NCBI GenBank assembly: GCA_046051225.1
Contig: JBJOOR010000002.1
Span: forward strand, 62,001-126,000
Direction of reading: 5' to 3'
DNA: 64,000 nt
Origin: CAIODY01 sp046051225
GTDB lineage: Bacteria > Bacteroidota > Bacteroidia > Chitinophagales > CAIODY01
Shown here: piece by piece, positions 1-8,466 of the stretch
Numbering within the stretch: position 1 is the stretch's first letter
Layout: every line of letters starts with the position of its first letter
Position numbers and translations under genes: made by a program
The notes under the pieces: model-generated
Told to the model about the DNA's origin: nothing
What the model saw: only the letters and a program-made list of their open reading frames with translations
The model's database searches: none

Positions 1-408
1 TCAACAAATATTCAAGTAAATATTATTGATGATATTTTAGTTGAATCGGCAGAAAATGTAATCATAACCTTAGGAACGCCAACCAATGCAGTATTGGGCT
101 CTATCAGTTCATTCACACTTTATATTACAGATAATGATGCAAATGGAATCGCTTCAATTAAAACCAATTATAAATTATTAATTTATCCAAACCCAACCAA
201 AAACCAGTTAACAGTATTAAGTAATCAGTTTGTGCTTAAATCAATTGAAATTACAAATTTATTAGGTCAAAAAATGAATGTAGAAATGGTTGGTATTGCT
301 ACTTCAAACTTGCAACTGAATACTGCCAACTTGCCTTTAGGCATTTACTTTATAAAGGCAACCGATGAAAAAGGAAACATCTATAATTCTAAATTTACAA
401 AACAATAA
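1..408 (+). CDS. C-terminal part of a T9SS-secreted Calx-beta protein (5' truncated)
   Basis: The reading frame is open from base 1, so this is the end of a larger gene cut by the window edge. The first ~45 residues look like the end of a Calx-beta domain (acidic strand pattern finishing FTLYITDND). They are followed by a type A T9SS sorting domain of about 75 residues, with the typical IYPNP entry and a YFIKA-type late strand. This domain directs export through the outer membrane by the type IX system and is then removed. The stop codon overlaps the start of the next gene (TAATG at 406-410), so the two may be translationally coupled, although their functions look unrelated. A TTG at 94 is not a believable start because homology-like sequence continues upstream of it. 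Confidence 0.8.
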   Translation, partial: STNIQVNIIDDILVESAENVIITLGTPTNAVLGSISSFTLYITDNDANGIASIKTNYKLLIYPNPTKNQLTVLSNQFVLKSIEITNLLGQKMNVEMVGIATSNLQLNTANLPLGIYFIKATDEKGNIYNSKFTKQ

Positions 409-1337
409 TGTTCGCAATAGCAATTCATGGTGGCGCAGGAACTTTAACAAAAAGCATGATGAGTGCGGATAAAGAAAAACAATATTTATCAGCATTACAT
501 GAAGCTACAACAGTTGGAAAATTAATTTTACAAAATGGTGGAAGTGCTTTAGATGCTGTGGAGCAAGCAGTTGTATCATTAGAAAATTGCCCATTATTTA
601 ATGCTGGCAAAGGAGCTGTATTTAATCATAAAGGCGAACACGAATTAGATGCATCTATCATGTTTGGTAAAAATACTTCGGCAGGTGCGGTGGCAGGCGT
701 AAAGCATATTGCAAACCCAATTTCATTAGCCAAAGCAGTTTTACAAAAATCAAATCATGTAATGTTAATGGGCGATGGAGCCGAGCAATTTGCTAAAGAA
801 CAAAATATTGATTTGGTTGACCAATCTTATTTTTATAATGAATTTAGGTTTCAGCAATGGCAAGAAATAAAGAATGAAGATAGGTTTATGCTTGATCATT
901 CTGTTTCAGTTCAAGAAAAAAAGAAAGGAACAGTTGGCGCAGTGGCATTAGATTCATTTGGCAATTTAGCAGCAGCCACATCAACAGGTGGCATGACAAA
1001 CAAAAAATGGGGCAGAGTAGGTGATACGCCCATCATTGGTGCAGGCACTTATGCTAACAACAATACTTGTGCAGTTTCATGCACAGGGCATGGCGAATTT
1101 TTTATAGAGCAAGTAGTAGCTTATGATGTTCATTGCTTAATGTTATATAAAAACATGACGCTGAAAGGAGCTACAGAATATGTGGTGTTAGATAAATTAA
1201 AAAATATAGAAGCCGAAGGTGGATTGATTGCGGTAGATAATTTAGGTAACATTTCTTTAGTATTTAATTCTGAAGGAATGTATAGGGCATTTTTTAAAGA
1301 GGGAAATGAAAAAATTGAAACTGCCATTTATTCGTAG
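408..1337 (+). CDS. Isoaspartyl peptidase / L-asparaginase (Ntn-hydrolase)
   Basis: Plant-type (class 2) asparaginase/beta-aspartyl peptidase of 309 residues, a normal length. It opens with the HGGAG motif (residues 7-11). The autocleavage site is GTVG with nucleophile Thr175, so the precursor should split into an alpha chain (about 1-174) and a beta chain starting at Thr175. Downstream STGG and the GDTPIIGAGTYA segment are the usual substrate-binding loops. The family hydrolyses isoaspartyl dipeptides and asparagine. No signal peptide is visible, so it should be cytoplasmic. ATG 408 overlaps the preceding stop codon. A hairpin terminator follows at once. Confidence 0.9.
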   Translation: MFAIAIHGGAGTLTKSMMSADKEKQYLSALHEATTVGKLILQNGGSALDAVEQAVVSLENCPLFNAGKGAVFNHKGEHELDASIMFGKNTSAGAVAGVKHIANPISLAKAVLQKSNHVMLMGDGAEQFAKEQNIDLVDQSYFYNEFRFQQWQEIKNEDRFMLDHSVSVQEKKKGTVGAVALDSFGNLAAATSTGGMTNKKWGRVGDTPIIGAGTYANNNTCAVSCTGHGEFFIEQVVAYDVHCLMLYKNMTLKGATEYVVLDKLKNIEAEGGLIAVDNLGNISLVFNSEGMYRAFFKEGNEKIETAIYS

Positions 1338-1363
1338 ATTCAAAAAATACAAATTTTTATGAT

Positions 1364-1399
1364 AAAAAGAGTTGTCGATAAAATGGCAGCTCTTTTTTT
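1364..1399 (+). terminator. Rho-independent terminator after the isoaspartyl peptidase gene
   Basis: AAAGAGTTG (1366-1374) pairs with CAGCTCTTT (1387-1395), with one G-U pair and a 12-nt loop, and runs into seven T residues. Confidence 0.75.
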
Positions 1400-1432
1400 G
1401 TTTTAAATATTTTTTTAGTAAAATAAATAATG

Positions 1433-1486
1433 TAAATTTGTATCGGTAATGATTCAATAATAATTAAAAAAATAGATAATGAATCA
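1433..1486 (+). promoter_or_regulatory. hipBA promoter with inverted-repeat operator
   Basis: A perfect Bacteroidetes -7 box TAAATTTG lies at 1433-1440. Just downstream, TGATTCA (1450-1456) and its inverse TGAATCA (1480-1486) are exactly 30 bp apart start to start. The second half-site includes the TG of the hipB start codon. The pair covers the expected transcription start, as in an autorepressed toxin-antitoxin operon. Binding by the downstream HipB-like protein is inferred. Confidence 0.6.
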
Positions 1487-1811
1487 AATAAGATACGAAA
1501 ATAATTTATATGCTATGACTGATAGAGCTATTATTACAAGTGTTTGTAATAGCTTAAGACAAATGCGATTGAATAAAAATATTTCGCAAACAGAGTTAGC
1601 CAAAAAATCGGGCATTAGTAGAATTACGATTAGCAGAATGGAGATAGGCAAAGCAATTAATTTATTAACTATGGTTCAAGTATTACGAGCTTTAGATGAA
1701 TTAGATTTAATAAATGAATTTATTAAAGAACCTGAAATAAGCCCTATCATGTTGATGGAAGCACAACAAAAATATTACCGTCAGAAAGCTTCACCTAAAA
1801 ACAAAAAATAA
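1479..1811 (+). CDS. HipB-like XRE antitoxin/repressor
   Basis: A 110-residue protein with an XRE helix-turn-helix at about residues 25-80 (typical SQTELAKKSGISRITISRME pattern) and a basic C-terminal tail ending KNKK. It sits directly upstream of a HipA-like kinase and overlaps it in TAATG (1809-1813), the standard layout of a type II HipBA module. In the family, HipB binds and neutralises HipA and represses the operon from palindromic sites. The start codon lies inside the second operator half-site, so the leader must be short. The gene may have been acquired, but its base composition resembles its neighbours. Confidence 0.85.
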   Translation: MNQIRYENNLYAMTDRAIITSVCNSLRQMRLNKNISQTELAKKSGISRITISRMEIGKAINLLTMVQVLRALDELDLINEFIKEPEISPIMLMEAQQKYYRQKASPKNKK

Positions 1812-3100
1812 TGCTAGCACAAATTAAAATTTGGAATCAGCAAGTTGGTGTTGTGTTTTGGGATAACAAACGAAATTGTGCAGTGTTTGAATATCAAGCT
1901 TCCTTTTTAAAATCGGGCTTAGCATTATCTCCTATTCAAATGCCTCCATCCATCAATAGTATGGGTAACTCAATCTTTTCATTTCCTAATTTGAATTTTG
2001 AAACATTTAAAGGATTACCAGGTTTATTAGCTGATAGCTTACCCGATAAATTTGGTAACAAAATGATTGATGTTTGGTTGGCAAATCAAGGCAAATCAAT
2101 TGCTGATTTTAATTCTGTTAATAGATTATGCTACATTGGTAATAGAGGTATGGGGGCTTTAGAATTTGAACCAATTATTGAATCAAATACCCCCATCAAC
2201 GAAACAATTCAAATAAAGCAATTGGTTAGTTTAGCTAAAACGGTGTTGAATGAACGAAAAAATATTTCGGCAAATCTTAAAAAAAATACAACAAAAAATT
2301 TAGCTACGATATTGCAAGTGGGAAGTTCGGCTGGTGGGGCAAGAGCAAAAGCAATTATCGCATATAATGAAAAAACAGATGAAGTTAAATCGGGGCAATT
2401 AAATAATTTGCCTGATTTTAATTATTGGTTAATAAAATTTGATGGGGTAAATGATAAGCAATTAGGTACGCCAAAAGGATATGGGAAAATTGAATATGCT
2501 TACTACTTAATGGCAAAGGAAGCTGGAATAAACATGAGCGAATGTAAATTGCTTACAGAAAATAATAGAGCCCATTTTATGACTAAGCGATTTGATAGAA
2601 TAAATAATGAAAAATTGCACATGCAAACTTTGTGTGGTTTAGCACACTTTGATTATAATTTGCCACAAGCATATTCGTATGAACAAGCTTTTCAGATTAT
2701 GCGGCAAACGAAACTACCTCATAACGATATGCAAGAATTATTCAGAAGGATGGTATTTAATATCATAGCTCGAAATCAAGATGATCACACAAAAAACATT
2801 TCATTTATCATGAATAAAAATGGTGAATGGAATTTATCGCCAGCATACGATGTGACTTTCGCATTTAACCCTAAAAATTTTTGGATTAAAGCTCATCAGA
2901 TGAGTATAAACGGAAAAGTAGAAAATATTACACGACAAGATATTTTAGCGGTTGCTAAATCTTGCTCAATAAAAAATGGTGCCGCTATTATAGAGCAAGT
3001 ATCAACTGCTACTGGCAAGTGGAAAAAATTTGCAAAAATTGCCACCATTGATATTGAACAACAAAATGCTATTTACAAGGTATTTTTGAAATTAAAATAG
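1811..3100 (+). CDS. HipA-like serine/threonine kinase toxin
   Basis: A 429-residue protein of full HipA length. The N-terminal HipA_N/couple domain covers about residues 1-110. The kinase core follows, with a glycine-rich GSSAGGARAKA loop near residue 171, FDR near 260, the catalytic QDDHTKN segment near 322 and the metal-binding PAYDV motif near 345. HipA toxins phosphorylate glutamyl-tRNA synthetase or other targets and so slow translation and promote persistence; the target here cannot be read from sequence. All key kinase motifs are intact, so the toxin is predicted active. It is translated with the HipB-like gene through a one-base overlap. Confidence 0.88.
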   Translation: MLAQIKIWNQQVGVVFWDNKRNCAVFEYQASFLKSGLALSPIQMPPSINSMGNSIFSFPNLNFETFKGLPGLLADSLPDKFGNKMIDVWLANQGKSIADFNSVNRLCYIGNRGMGALEFEPIIESNTPINETIQIKQLVSLAKTVLNERKNISANLKKNTTKNLATILQVGSSAGGARAKAIIAYNEKTDEVKSGQLNNLPDFNYWLIKFDGVNDKQLGTPKGYGKIEYAYYLMAKEAGINMSECKLLTENNRAHFMTKRFDRINNEKLHMQTLCGLAHFDYNLPQAYSYEQAFQIMRQTKLPHNDMQELFRRMVFNIIARNQDDHTKNISFIMNKNGEWNLSPAYDVTFAFNPKNFWIKAHQMSINGKVENITRQDILAVAKSCSIKNGAAIIEQVSTATGKWKKFAKIATIDIEQQNAIYKVFLKLK

Positions 3101-3111
3101 TGTATCTAAAA

Positions 3112-3159
3112 TGATTCATTATTTATTAAATATCTACATATTGAATCATTTATGAATCA
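3112..3159. promoter_or_regulatory. Second HipB-type operator between hipA and rnz
   Basis: TGATTCA at 3112-3118 and TGAATCA at 3142-3148 repeat the arrangement of the hipB promoter, with the same 30-bp start-to-start spacing. A third TGAATCA lies at 3153-3159. The cluster ends 19 bp before the rnz start codon, so HipB may also control rnz or set a boundary between the two units. Confidence 0.5.
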
Positions 3160-3177
3160 AAAAATAAAAATAGAAAA

Positions 3178-4089
3178 ATGTTTACTGCAACTATTTTAGG
3201 CAATAATTCAGCAATACCAGCACATGGGCGAAATCCTAGCTCACAAGTTTTGCATATAGCCAACGAACTTTATTTAATTGATTGTGGCGAAGGTACACAA
3301 CTTCAAATGGCCAAATATAATATTAAGCGAAATCGAATTGATCATATTTTTATTTCGCATTTACATGGCGATCATTTTTTTGGATTAATTGCCTTGCTAA
3401 ATACTTTTAGTTTACTAAAACGAGTAAAGCCCTTAACCATCTTTTGCCACGAGCCACTAAAGGAAATCATTGATATTCAACTTAAGTATGGAAATACACA
3501 ACTAAGCTATCCGATTGAATACAAATTTTTGCCTGATGATGATTCTATCATTCTTGAAAATAAAGATATAACAGTTGAAATAATTCAGCTACAACATCGG
3601 ATTAAATGTGTGGGGTTTGTATTTAAAGAAAAAATAAAAGACAGAAAAATAATAAAAGAAAGAATTGATAGATATAAAGTGCCTATAGGCAAAATGATTG
3701 ATTTGAAAAAAGGATTTGATTTTGTAGATGATAAAGGAACCATCATTGCAAATAGCCTTTTAACCGAATTGCCATTACCATCGAGAAGTTTTGCATACAT
3801 AAGCGATACAAAATATTTGCCCGAAATATGCGATAAAATAAAAGATATTGATGTGTTATATCATGAATCAACTTTTAAAAATGATGATACAATAAGAGCA
3901 GCCGAAACACATCACTGCACTGCCTTTCAAGCTGCATCAATAGCTTTTCAAGCCAATGTGAAGAAATTGTATTTAGGGCATTATTCGGCTAAATATAAAG
4001 ATGAAAATTTGCAAGAAATGTTAGTGCAAGCCAAAGAAATTTTTACTGAATCTTATTTAAGTGTAGAAGGAGAAACTATCGAAATTTAA
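3178..4089 (+). CDS. rnz: Ribonuclease Z (tRNase Z)
   Basis: A 303-residue, short-form (tRNase Z-S) metallo-beta-lactamase endonuclease that removes 3' trailers from tRNA precursors. The zinc motif SHLHGDH is at about residues 60-66. The remaining ligands are recognisable in SDTKY, ETHHCTAF and YLGHY towards the C-terminus. The length is normal. The gene begins 19 bp after a cluster of HipB-type half-sites, so it may share control with the toxin-antitoxin unit. Its 3' end overlaps the convergent BtuF-like gene by 4 bp. Confidence 0.93.
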   Translation: MFTATILGNNSAIPAHGRNPSSQVLHIANELYLIDCGEGTQLQMAKYNIKRNRIDHIFISHLHGDHFFGLIALLNTFSLLKRVKPLTIFCHEPLKEIIDIQLKYGNTQLSYPIEYKFLPDDDSIILENKDITVEIIQLQHRIKCVGFVFKEKIKDRKIIKERIDRYKVPIGKMIDLKKGFDFVDDKGTIIANSLLTELPLPSRSFAYISDTKYLPEICDKIKDIDVLYHESTFKNDDTIRAAETHHCTAFQAASIAFQANVKKLYLGHYSAKYKDENLQEMLVQAKEIFTESYLSVEGETIEI

Positions 4090-4868
4090 TCTAACCGATT
4101 TCTTAATTTCGAAAAATAATCAGCGGCTTTTATTAATCGTGAACCATACCAGCTAAACATTTCGCCATCTACTAAAATAATTTTTTTGGTAGGAAATAAT
4201 TTTTCAAATTCTTGTTTCTGTTTTTCTTTAAATGGAAATGGTTCGCTGGATAGCAATAAATATTCGGCTGTTGAATTCCGTATTTCATCTTCTGAAATTT
4301 CGGGATAACGAGTTTTATTTTGCAATACATTTTTAAATCCAGTGGCTTGCAACATGCTATTGATAAAGGTATCAGCACCTACAGAAATATAAGGTTGTTG
4401 CCAAATAAAATAAATTGCTTCTTTGATTTCAAATAGTTGTAATGCCGAAAAATTAGTTTTGATTTTAGAAATTATTTCATCTGATTTTTTTTCAACGGCT
4501 AATAATTCGCCTAATCGTTTTATCATATCCAATGCTTCTTCTAAGTTTTTTATATCGCTAATCCAAACAGGAAAATGCTGCGCCAATTCATCAATTTGTT
4601 CTTTGTTGTTTTCTTCTTTATTAGCAATTATCAAATCGGGTTGCATCGATTTTATTAATTCGATATTCAAATTTTTTGTACCACCAATGTGTCTTACCGA
4701 TTTTATTTTATCAGCAGGATGAATGCAAAATTTTGTTCTGCCCAATACAAATTCATCCAATCCTAAATCAAATAATAATTCTGTTTGCGATGGCACTAAC
4801 GAAATAATGCGACTTGGTGTATTGGCTAAACTTATTGGGCGATTTAATTGATCGTGATAAATTTTCAT
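4086..4868 (-). CDS. BtuF-like periplasmic-binding-fold protein without signal peptide
   Basis: A 260-residue helical-backbone metal/cobalamin receptor (type III binding-protein fold). The N-terminal half has the RIISLVPSQTELLFDLG motif of cobalamin/iron-siderophore binding proteins, and PDLIIAN closes the first lobe. No signal peptide or lipobox is visible at this start or nearby, unlike transport-linked BtuF. A cytoplasmic or leaderless relative is therefore possible, and several Bacteroidetes have such single-copy genes. No permease or ATPase gene adjoins it. It is divergent from gatC, with 65 bp between them, and converges on rnz with a 4-bp overlap. Confidence 0.78.
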   Translation of the reverse strand: MKIYHDQLNRPISLANTPSRIISLVPSQTELLFDLGLDEFVLGRTKFCIHPADKIKSVRHIGGTKNLNIELIKSMQPDLIIANKEENNKEQIDELAQHFPVWISDIKNLEEALDMIKRLGELLAVEKKSDEIISKIKTNFSALQLFEIKEAIYFIWQQPYISVGADTFINSMLQATGFKNVLQNKTRYPEISEDEIRNSTAEYLLLSSEPFPFKEKQKQEFEKLFPTKKIILVDGEMFSWYGSRLIKAADYFSKLRNRLD

Positions 4869-4905
4869 TTCATAAAATTAGTTTACAATTACTAATCTAT
4901 TATAG

Positions 4906-4913
4906 TAAATTTG
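4906..4913 (+). promoter_or_regulatory. -7 promoter box of gatC
   Basis: TAAATTTG matches TAnnTTTG exactly, 20 bp before the gatC start codon, in the 65-bp gap between divergent genes. GTTTACA starting 25 bp upstream is a plausible -33 element. Confidence 0.55.
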
Positions 4914-4933
4914 CGACTCAATAATTTTTTACC

Positions 4934-5227
4934 ATGAATGTGAATGATGAAATGATTGACCGTTTGAGTCATTTGGCTAGATTAGAATTTAATGCAGAAG
5001 AAAAAACTGAACTCAAAAATGATTTGAGCAGCATTTTAACTTTTGTAGAAAAACTGAATGAATTAAACACCGATAATGTTGAGCCTTTAGTTTATGTAAA
5101 TGAAGATGTAAATGTATTGCGCAAAGATGAACGCCATCAAGAAATTACAAAAGCAGATGCTTTGAAAAGTGCACCACAAAAAGATTCGGATTATTTTAAA
5201 GTGCCAAAAGTGTTGCAAAAAAAATAA
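4934..5227 (+). CDS. gatC: Asp-tRNA(Asn)/Glu-tRNA(Gln) amidotransferase subunit C
   Basis: A 97-residue protein with the GatC pattern: HLARLEF near the N-terminus, then a helix with LSSILTFVEKLNELNTD, and the VLRKDE segment. GatC is the small clamp that stabilises GatA in the GatCAB complex, which converts Glu-tRNA(Gln) or Asp-tRNA(Asn) to the amidated form. gatA and gatB are not in the window, so the operon is split, as in many Bacteroidetes. A clear -7 box lies 20 bp upstream. Confidence 0.93.
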   Translation: MNVNDEMIDRLSHLARLEFNAEEKTELKNDLSSILTFVEKLNELNTDNVEPLVYVNEDVNVLRKDERHQEITKADALKSAPQKDSDYFKVPKVLQKK

Positions 5228-5239
5228 TAATGTTGCGAT

Positions 5240-5260
5240 GGTTAGTGGGGGACACTAACC
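5240..5260 (+). repeat. Perfect 8-bp stem-loop between gatC and the ABC ATPase gene
   Basis: GGTTAGTG and CACTAACC pair perfectly across a GGGGA loop. No T-run follows, so this is not a standard terminator. It lies about 80 nt before the GTG start of the ATPase gene and is markedly G+C rich for the region. It could be a leader structure or a repeat remnant. Confidence 0.55.
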
Positions 5261-5338
5261 AAGGCGGATAACTAAGGCAAAAATTTCACATCGGATTTTT
5301 CTAAAAACCTATAACAAGTAACTAACAACTTTTCCCCC

Positions 5339-6019
5339 GTGCCAGTAATTGAATTACACGATATAAAAAAATCTTATTTTCTCGGAAAGACCGCCGTGCC
5401 TGTATTGCATGGAATTACTTTAGATATTCAAAAAAATGATTTTGTGGCTTTGATGGGTCCAAGCGGAAGCGGAAAATCAACTTTAATGAATATTTTAGGT
5501 TGTTTAGATACTGCTACATCGGGCAAATATATCATCAACAATATTGATGTAAGCGAAGCAAATGATAATCAATTAGCTGAAATCAGAAACAAAGAAATTG
5601 GATTTGTATTTCAATCTTTTAATTTATTACCTCGATTAACAGCTTTTGAAAATGTGGCTTTACCATTGGTGTATGCTGGCATTGATAAAAAAACACGTGA
5701 AGAAAAATCAATAGAAAAATTAACAGCTGTGGGTTTGGTTGATCGTATGCACCATAAGCCCAATGAGCTTTCTGGCGGACAAAATCAACGTGTGGCTTTT
5801 GCCCGTGCTTTAATTAATAATCCTTCCATTATTTTAGCAGATGAACCTACAGGAAATTTAGATTCGAAAACTTCAAAAGAAATTATGGAGTTGTTGGTTG
5901 AAATTCATAGAAATGGCAATACCGTAATTTTGGTTACACATGAAGAAGATATTGCTAATTATGCACAACGCATTATCCGATTAAAAGATGGATTAATCGA
6001 AAGTGATATTAAAAAATAA
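5339..6019 (+). CDS. ABC transporter ATP-binding protein (LolD/MacB type)
   Basis: A 226-residue ATPase of the LolD/MacB/FtsE class. Walker A GPSGSGKS is at about residues 40-47. Next come the Q-loop FQSFNLLPRLTAFENV, the signature LSGGQ near 144, Walker B ILADEPTGNLD near 164-174 and the H-loop THEED near 200. This class energises lipoprotein release or export of peptides and macrolides through a MacB-like permease, but no permease is adjacent, so the substrate is open. The start is GTG at 5339, directly after a C-rich stretch; no closer ATG fits. aroE follows after 3 bp, which suggests cotranscription. Confidence 0.88.
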   Translation: MPVIELHDIKKSYFLGKTAVPVLHGITLDIQKNDFVALMGPSGSGKSTLMNILGCLDTATSGKYIINNIDVSEANDNQLAEIRNKEIGFVFQSFNLLPRLTAFENVALPLVYAGIDKKTREEKSIEKLTAVGLVDRMHHKPNELSGGQNQRVAFARALINNPSIILADEPTGNLDSKTSKEIMELLVEIHRNGNTVILVTHEEDIANYAQRIIRLKDGLIESDIKK

Positions 6020-6022
6020 ACC

Positions 6023-6754
6023 ATGAAACAATACGGTTTAATAGGCTTTCCGCTTACTCATTCTTTTTCAAAAAAATATTTTACTGAAAAATTTATTACT
6101 GAAAATTTAATTGATTGCAGCTATGAAAATTTTGAATTAGAAAAAATAGAAGATTTTATTTTATTAAGAAACAACCATAAAAATATTTGTGGATTGAATG
6201 TAACCATTCCATACAAACAAGCTATCATCAAGCATTTAGATGAAATTGATGCAACAGTAAAAGAAATAGGTGCTGTAAACACAATTAAATTTTCAGCAGG
6301 AAAAACAAAAGGATTTAATACCGATATTATTGGATTTGAAAAAACATTTTTGCCATTAATCAAGCCTTATCATACACATGCTTTAGTGTTTGGAAATGGG
6401 GGTGCAACAAAATGTGTAGAATATGTTTTAAGAAAAATTGGTATTCAATATCAAATTGTGAGTAGAAACCCAAGCATTAATCAATTGGGTTATGATGATA
6501 TAAATTTGTTTACCATGCGCCAATTTCATGTATTGATAAATTGTACGCCAGTAGGCATGTTTCCTCATCAAAATGATGTTTTGAATATTCCGTATGCATA
6601 CATTAATTCAAAATTTTTATGCTATGATTTAATTTATAATCCTACCGAAACAGAATTTTTAAAACGTAGTAAACAAAAAGGAGCTATCATCAAAAATGGT
6701 TATGATATGTTGACTCAACAAGCCGAAGCAGCTTGGAAAACTTGGAATGAATAA
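6023..6754 (+). CDS. aroE: Shikimate 5-dehydrogenase
   Basis: A 243-residue AroE, on the short side but complete. The N-terminal GFPLTHSFSKK motif binds shikimate through the two serines. NVTIPYK at about 59-65 carries the catalytic lysine, and NTD (near 100) the catalytic aspartate. The nucleotide-binding loop is GNGGATK near 123-129, and the C-terminal helix has the NGYDMLTQQ motif. It reduces 3-dehydroshikimate with NADPH in aromatic amino-acid synthesis. It follows the ABC ATPase gene by 3 bp, and a COG2509 flavoprotein gene follows after 44 bp. Confidence 0.93.
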   Translation: MKQYGLIGFPLTHSFSKKYFTEKFITENLIDCSYENFELEKIEDFILLRNNHKNICGLNVTIPYKQAIIKHLDEIDATVKEIGAVNTIKFSAGKTKGFNTDIIGFEKTFLPLIKPYHTHALVFGNGGATKCVEYVLRKIGIQYQIVSRNPSINQLGYDDINLFTMRQFHVLINCTPVGMFPHQNDVLNIPYAYINSKFLCYDLIYNPTETEFLKRSKQKGAIIKNGYDMLTQQAEAAWKTWNE

Positions 6755-6798
6755 AAATAGATAGCATCACCTTTTAGGATAAAAACCTAACTTAAATT

Positions 6799-8391
6799 AT
6801 GCAAAAAATAATCAACATAAAAGTTAAGCCAGCCGAAGCTTTTAATCAGCTTTTTTTAAGAGAAATAATTGCACAAGAATGCAATTTGAAACAAAAAGAA
6901 ATTACTGGTTTTCATATTTTACGACGAAGTATTGATGCCCGAAGCAGGCAAGTGTACTACACAATGAATGTATTGGTTTTTATCAACGAACCTATACAGC
7001 CCAAAGAAAATATTGATTTTATTTATCAAAATATTTCAACAAAAAAACAAGCCATTATAATTGGTGCTGGGCCAGCAGGATTGTTTGCTGCCCTGCGATT
7101 GATTGAATTAGGAATTAAACCAATTATAATAGAACGTGGCAAAAATGTAAGAGAGCGCCGCCGTGATTTAGCTAAAATAAATAGAGATGGCGAAGTAAAT
7201 CCTGAGTCGAATTATTGTTTTGGCGAAGGTGGTGCAGGCACTTACAGCGATGGTAAATTATATACCCGAAGTAGCAAACGGGGCGATGTAAAACGCATTT
7301 TGCATCGATTAGTAAAACATGGTGCAACAGAAGAAATATTGGTAGATACTCATCCGCATATTGGCACCAATCATTTACCACAAATTATTTCGGATATGAG
7401 AGATAGAATAATTGAATGTGGTGGCGAAGTGCATTTCAGCAAAAAATTAACCGATTTAATCATTGATGAAAATTCAATTAAAGGAATTACATGCCATGAT
7501 GGTAGCAGTATTGAAGCCGATGCAGTAATTTTAGCAACAGGGCATAGTGCTCGTGATATTTTTGAATTATTAGATAAAAAAAATATTCTGATTGAAGCAA
7601 AACCTTTTGCATTAGGTGTACGAATTGAGCATCCACAACATATTATTGATGCACAACAATATCATTGCGAAACAAGAGAAGAGAGTCTGCCGCCTGCTGC
7701 TTATAGTTTAGTAGAACAAGTAAATGGTAAAGGTGTGTTTTCGTTTTGTATGTGCCCAGGAGGCATTATTGCTGCGGCTTCTACAGCGCCCAACGAAATT
7801 GTTGTAAATGGTTGGAGTCCATCAAAAAGAAATAATCCGTTTGCTAATTCGGGTATGGTGGTGCAAGTTGATAGATTACAAATTGAAGATTTTTTGGTTC
7901 GACAAGCTCACCGTAACAGTTCAATTAATACAAATTCCCCACTTTCATTTTTGCAATTTCAAAAAAGTGTAGAACAAAAATGTTTTGAAATAGGTGGTGG
8001 CAAATTAGTAGCACCAGCCCAACGCATGGTTGATTTTACAAACAATAAAATATCCAACTCATTACCTCAATGCAGCTATCAGCCTGGTTTAAAAAGCGTT
8101 GATTTACGAATGGCATTACCACAATTTGTAACACAAAGTTTGCAGGGTGCATTTAAACAATGGAGCAAAAAAATGAAAAATTATTATACCAACGAAGCTG
8201 TATTGGTAGCCACCGAAAGCCGCACATCATCGCCCGTAAGAATACCAAGAGATAAAGAAACATTACAACATCCACAAATAAAAGGATTGTTTCCATGTGG
8301 CGAAGGCGCAGGCTATGCAGGCGGAATTGTAAGCGCCGCTATGGATGGCGAAAACTGTGCTGATGCTATTGATGTTTATTATAAACAATAG
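6799..8391 (+). CDS. FAD-dependent dehydrogenase of the COG2509 family
   Basis: A 530-residue flavoprotein. The first ~85 residues form the family's own N-terminal domain (about K22-P75 with RRSIDAR). The FAD dinucleotide site GAGPAGLFAA is at about 89-98, with a second-strand acidic residue in IIIERG. The C-terminus has the FAD-closing motif GLFPCGEGAGYAGGIVSAA. The glycine- and cysteine-rich CFGEGGAGTYSDGKL segment near residue 140 is typical of these proteins. The substrate of the family is unknown. No transmembrane segments are seen, so it is probably cytoplasmic. It may be cotranscribed with aroE and the ATPase gene. Confidence 0.88.
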   Translation: MQKIINIKVKPAEAFNQLFLREIIAQECNLKQKEITGFHILRRSIDARSRQVYYTMNVLVFINEPIQPKENIDFIYQNISTKKQAIIIGAGPAGLFAALRLIELGIKPIIIERGKNVRERRRDLAKINRDGEVNPESNYCFGEGGAGTYSDGKLYTRSSKRGDVKRILHRLVKHGATEEILVDTHPHIGTNHLPQIISDMRDRIIECGGEVHFSKKLTDLIIDENSIKGITCHDGSSIEADAVILATGHSARDIFELLDKKNILIEAKPFALGVRIEHPQHIIDAQQYHCETREESLPPAAYSLVEQVNGKGVFSFCMCPGGIIAAASTAPNEIVVNGWSPSKRNNPFANSGMVVQVDRLQIEDFLVRQAHRNSSINTNSPLSFLQFQKSVEQKCFEIGGGKLVAPAQRMVDFTNNKISNSLPQCSYQPGLKSVDLRMALPQFVTQSLQGAFKQWSKKMKNYYTNEAVLVATESRTSSPVRIPRDKETLQHPQIKGLFPCGEGAGYAGGIVSAAMDGENCADAIDVYYKQ

Positions 8392-8404
8392 TGTGCAAAA
8401 CTTT

Positions 8405-8448
8405 CTTTCAATTTATTTTGAAAGTTCAGAAAGATAATATTACCTTTG
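8405..8448 (+). promoter_or_regulatory. Promoter and dyad operator of the GbsR-type regulator operon
   Basis: CTTTCAA (8405-8411) and TTGAAAG (8418-8424) form a perfect dyad with a 6-bp centre, just upstream of an exact -7 box TACCTTTG (8441-8448). The dyad sits over the -33 region, the expected place for an autorepressor of the GbsR/MarR family. Because the TTG at 8446 lies inside the -7 box, it cannot be the start codon. Confidence 0.6.
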
Positions 8449-8466
8449 ACTTATCAAATCACAATC

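Noticed and set aside
1257..1457. A 66-codon minus-strand ORF across the first terminator.
   Set aside because: It spans a terminator and the hipB promoter and reads as low-complexity translation of A+T-rich DNA.
8446..8466. TTG start for the GbsR-type regulator.
   Set aside because: The TTG lies within the exact -7 box TACCTTTG, so it would not be in the transcript.
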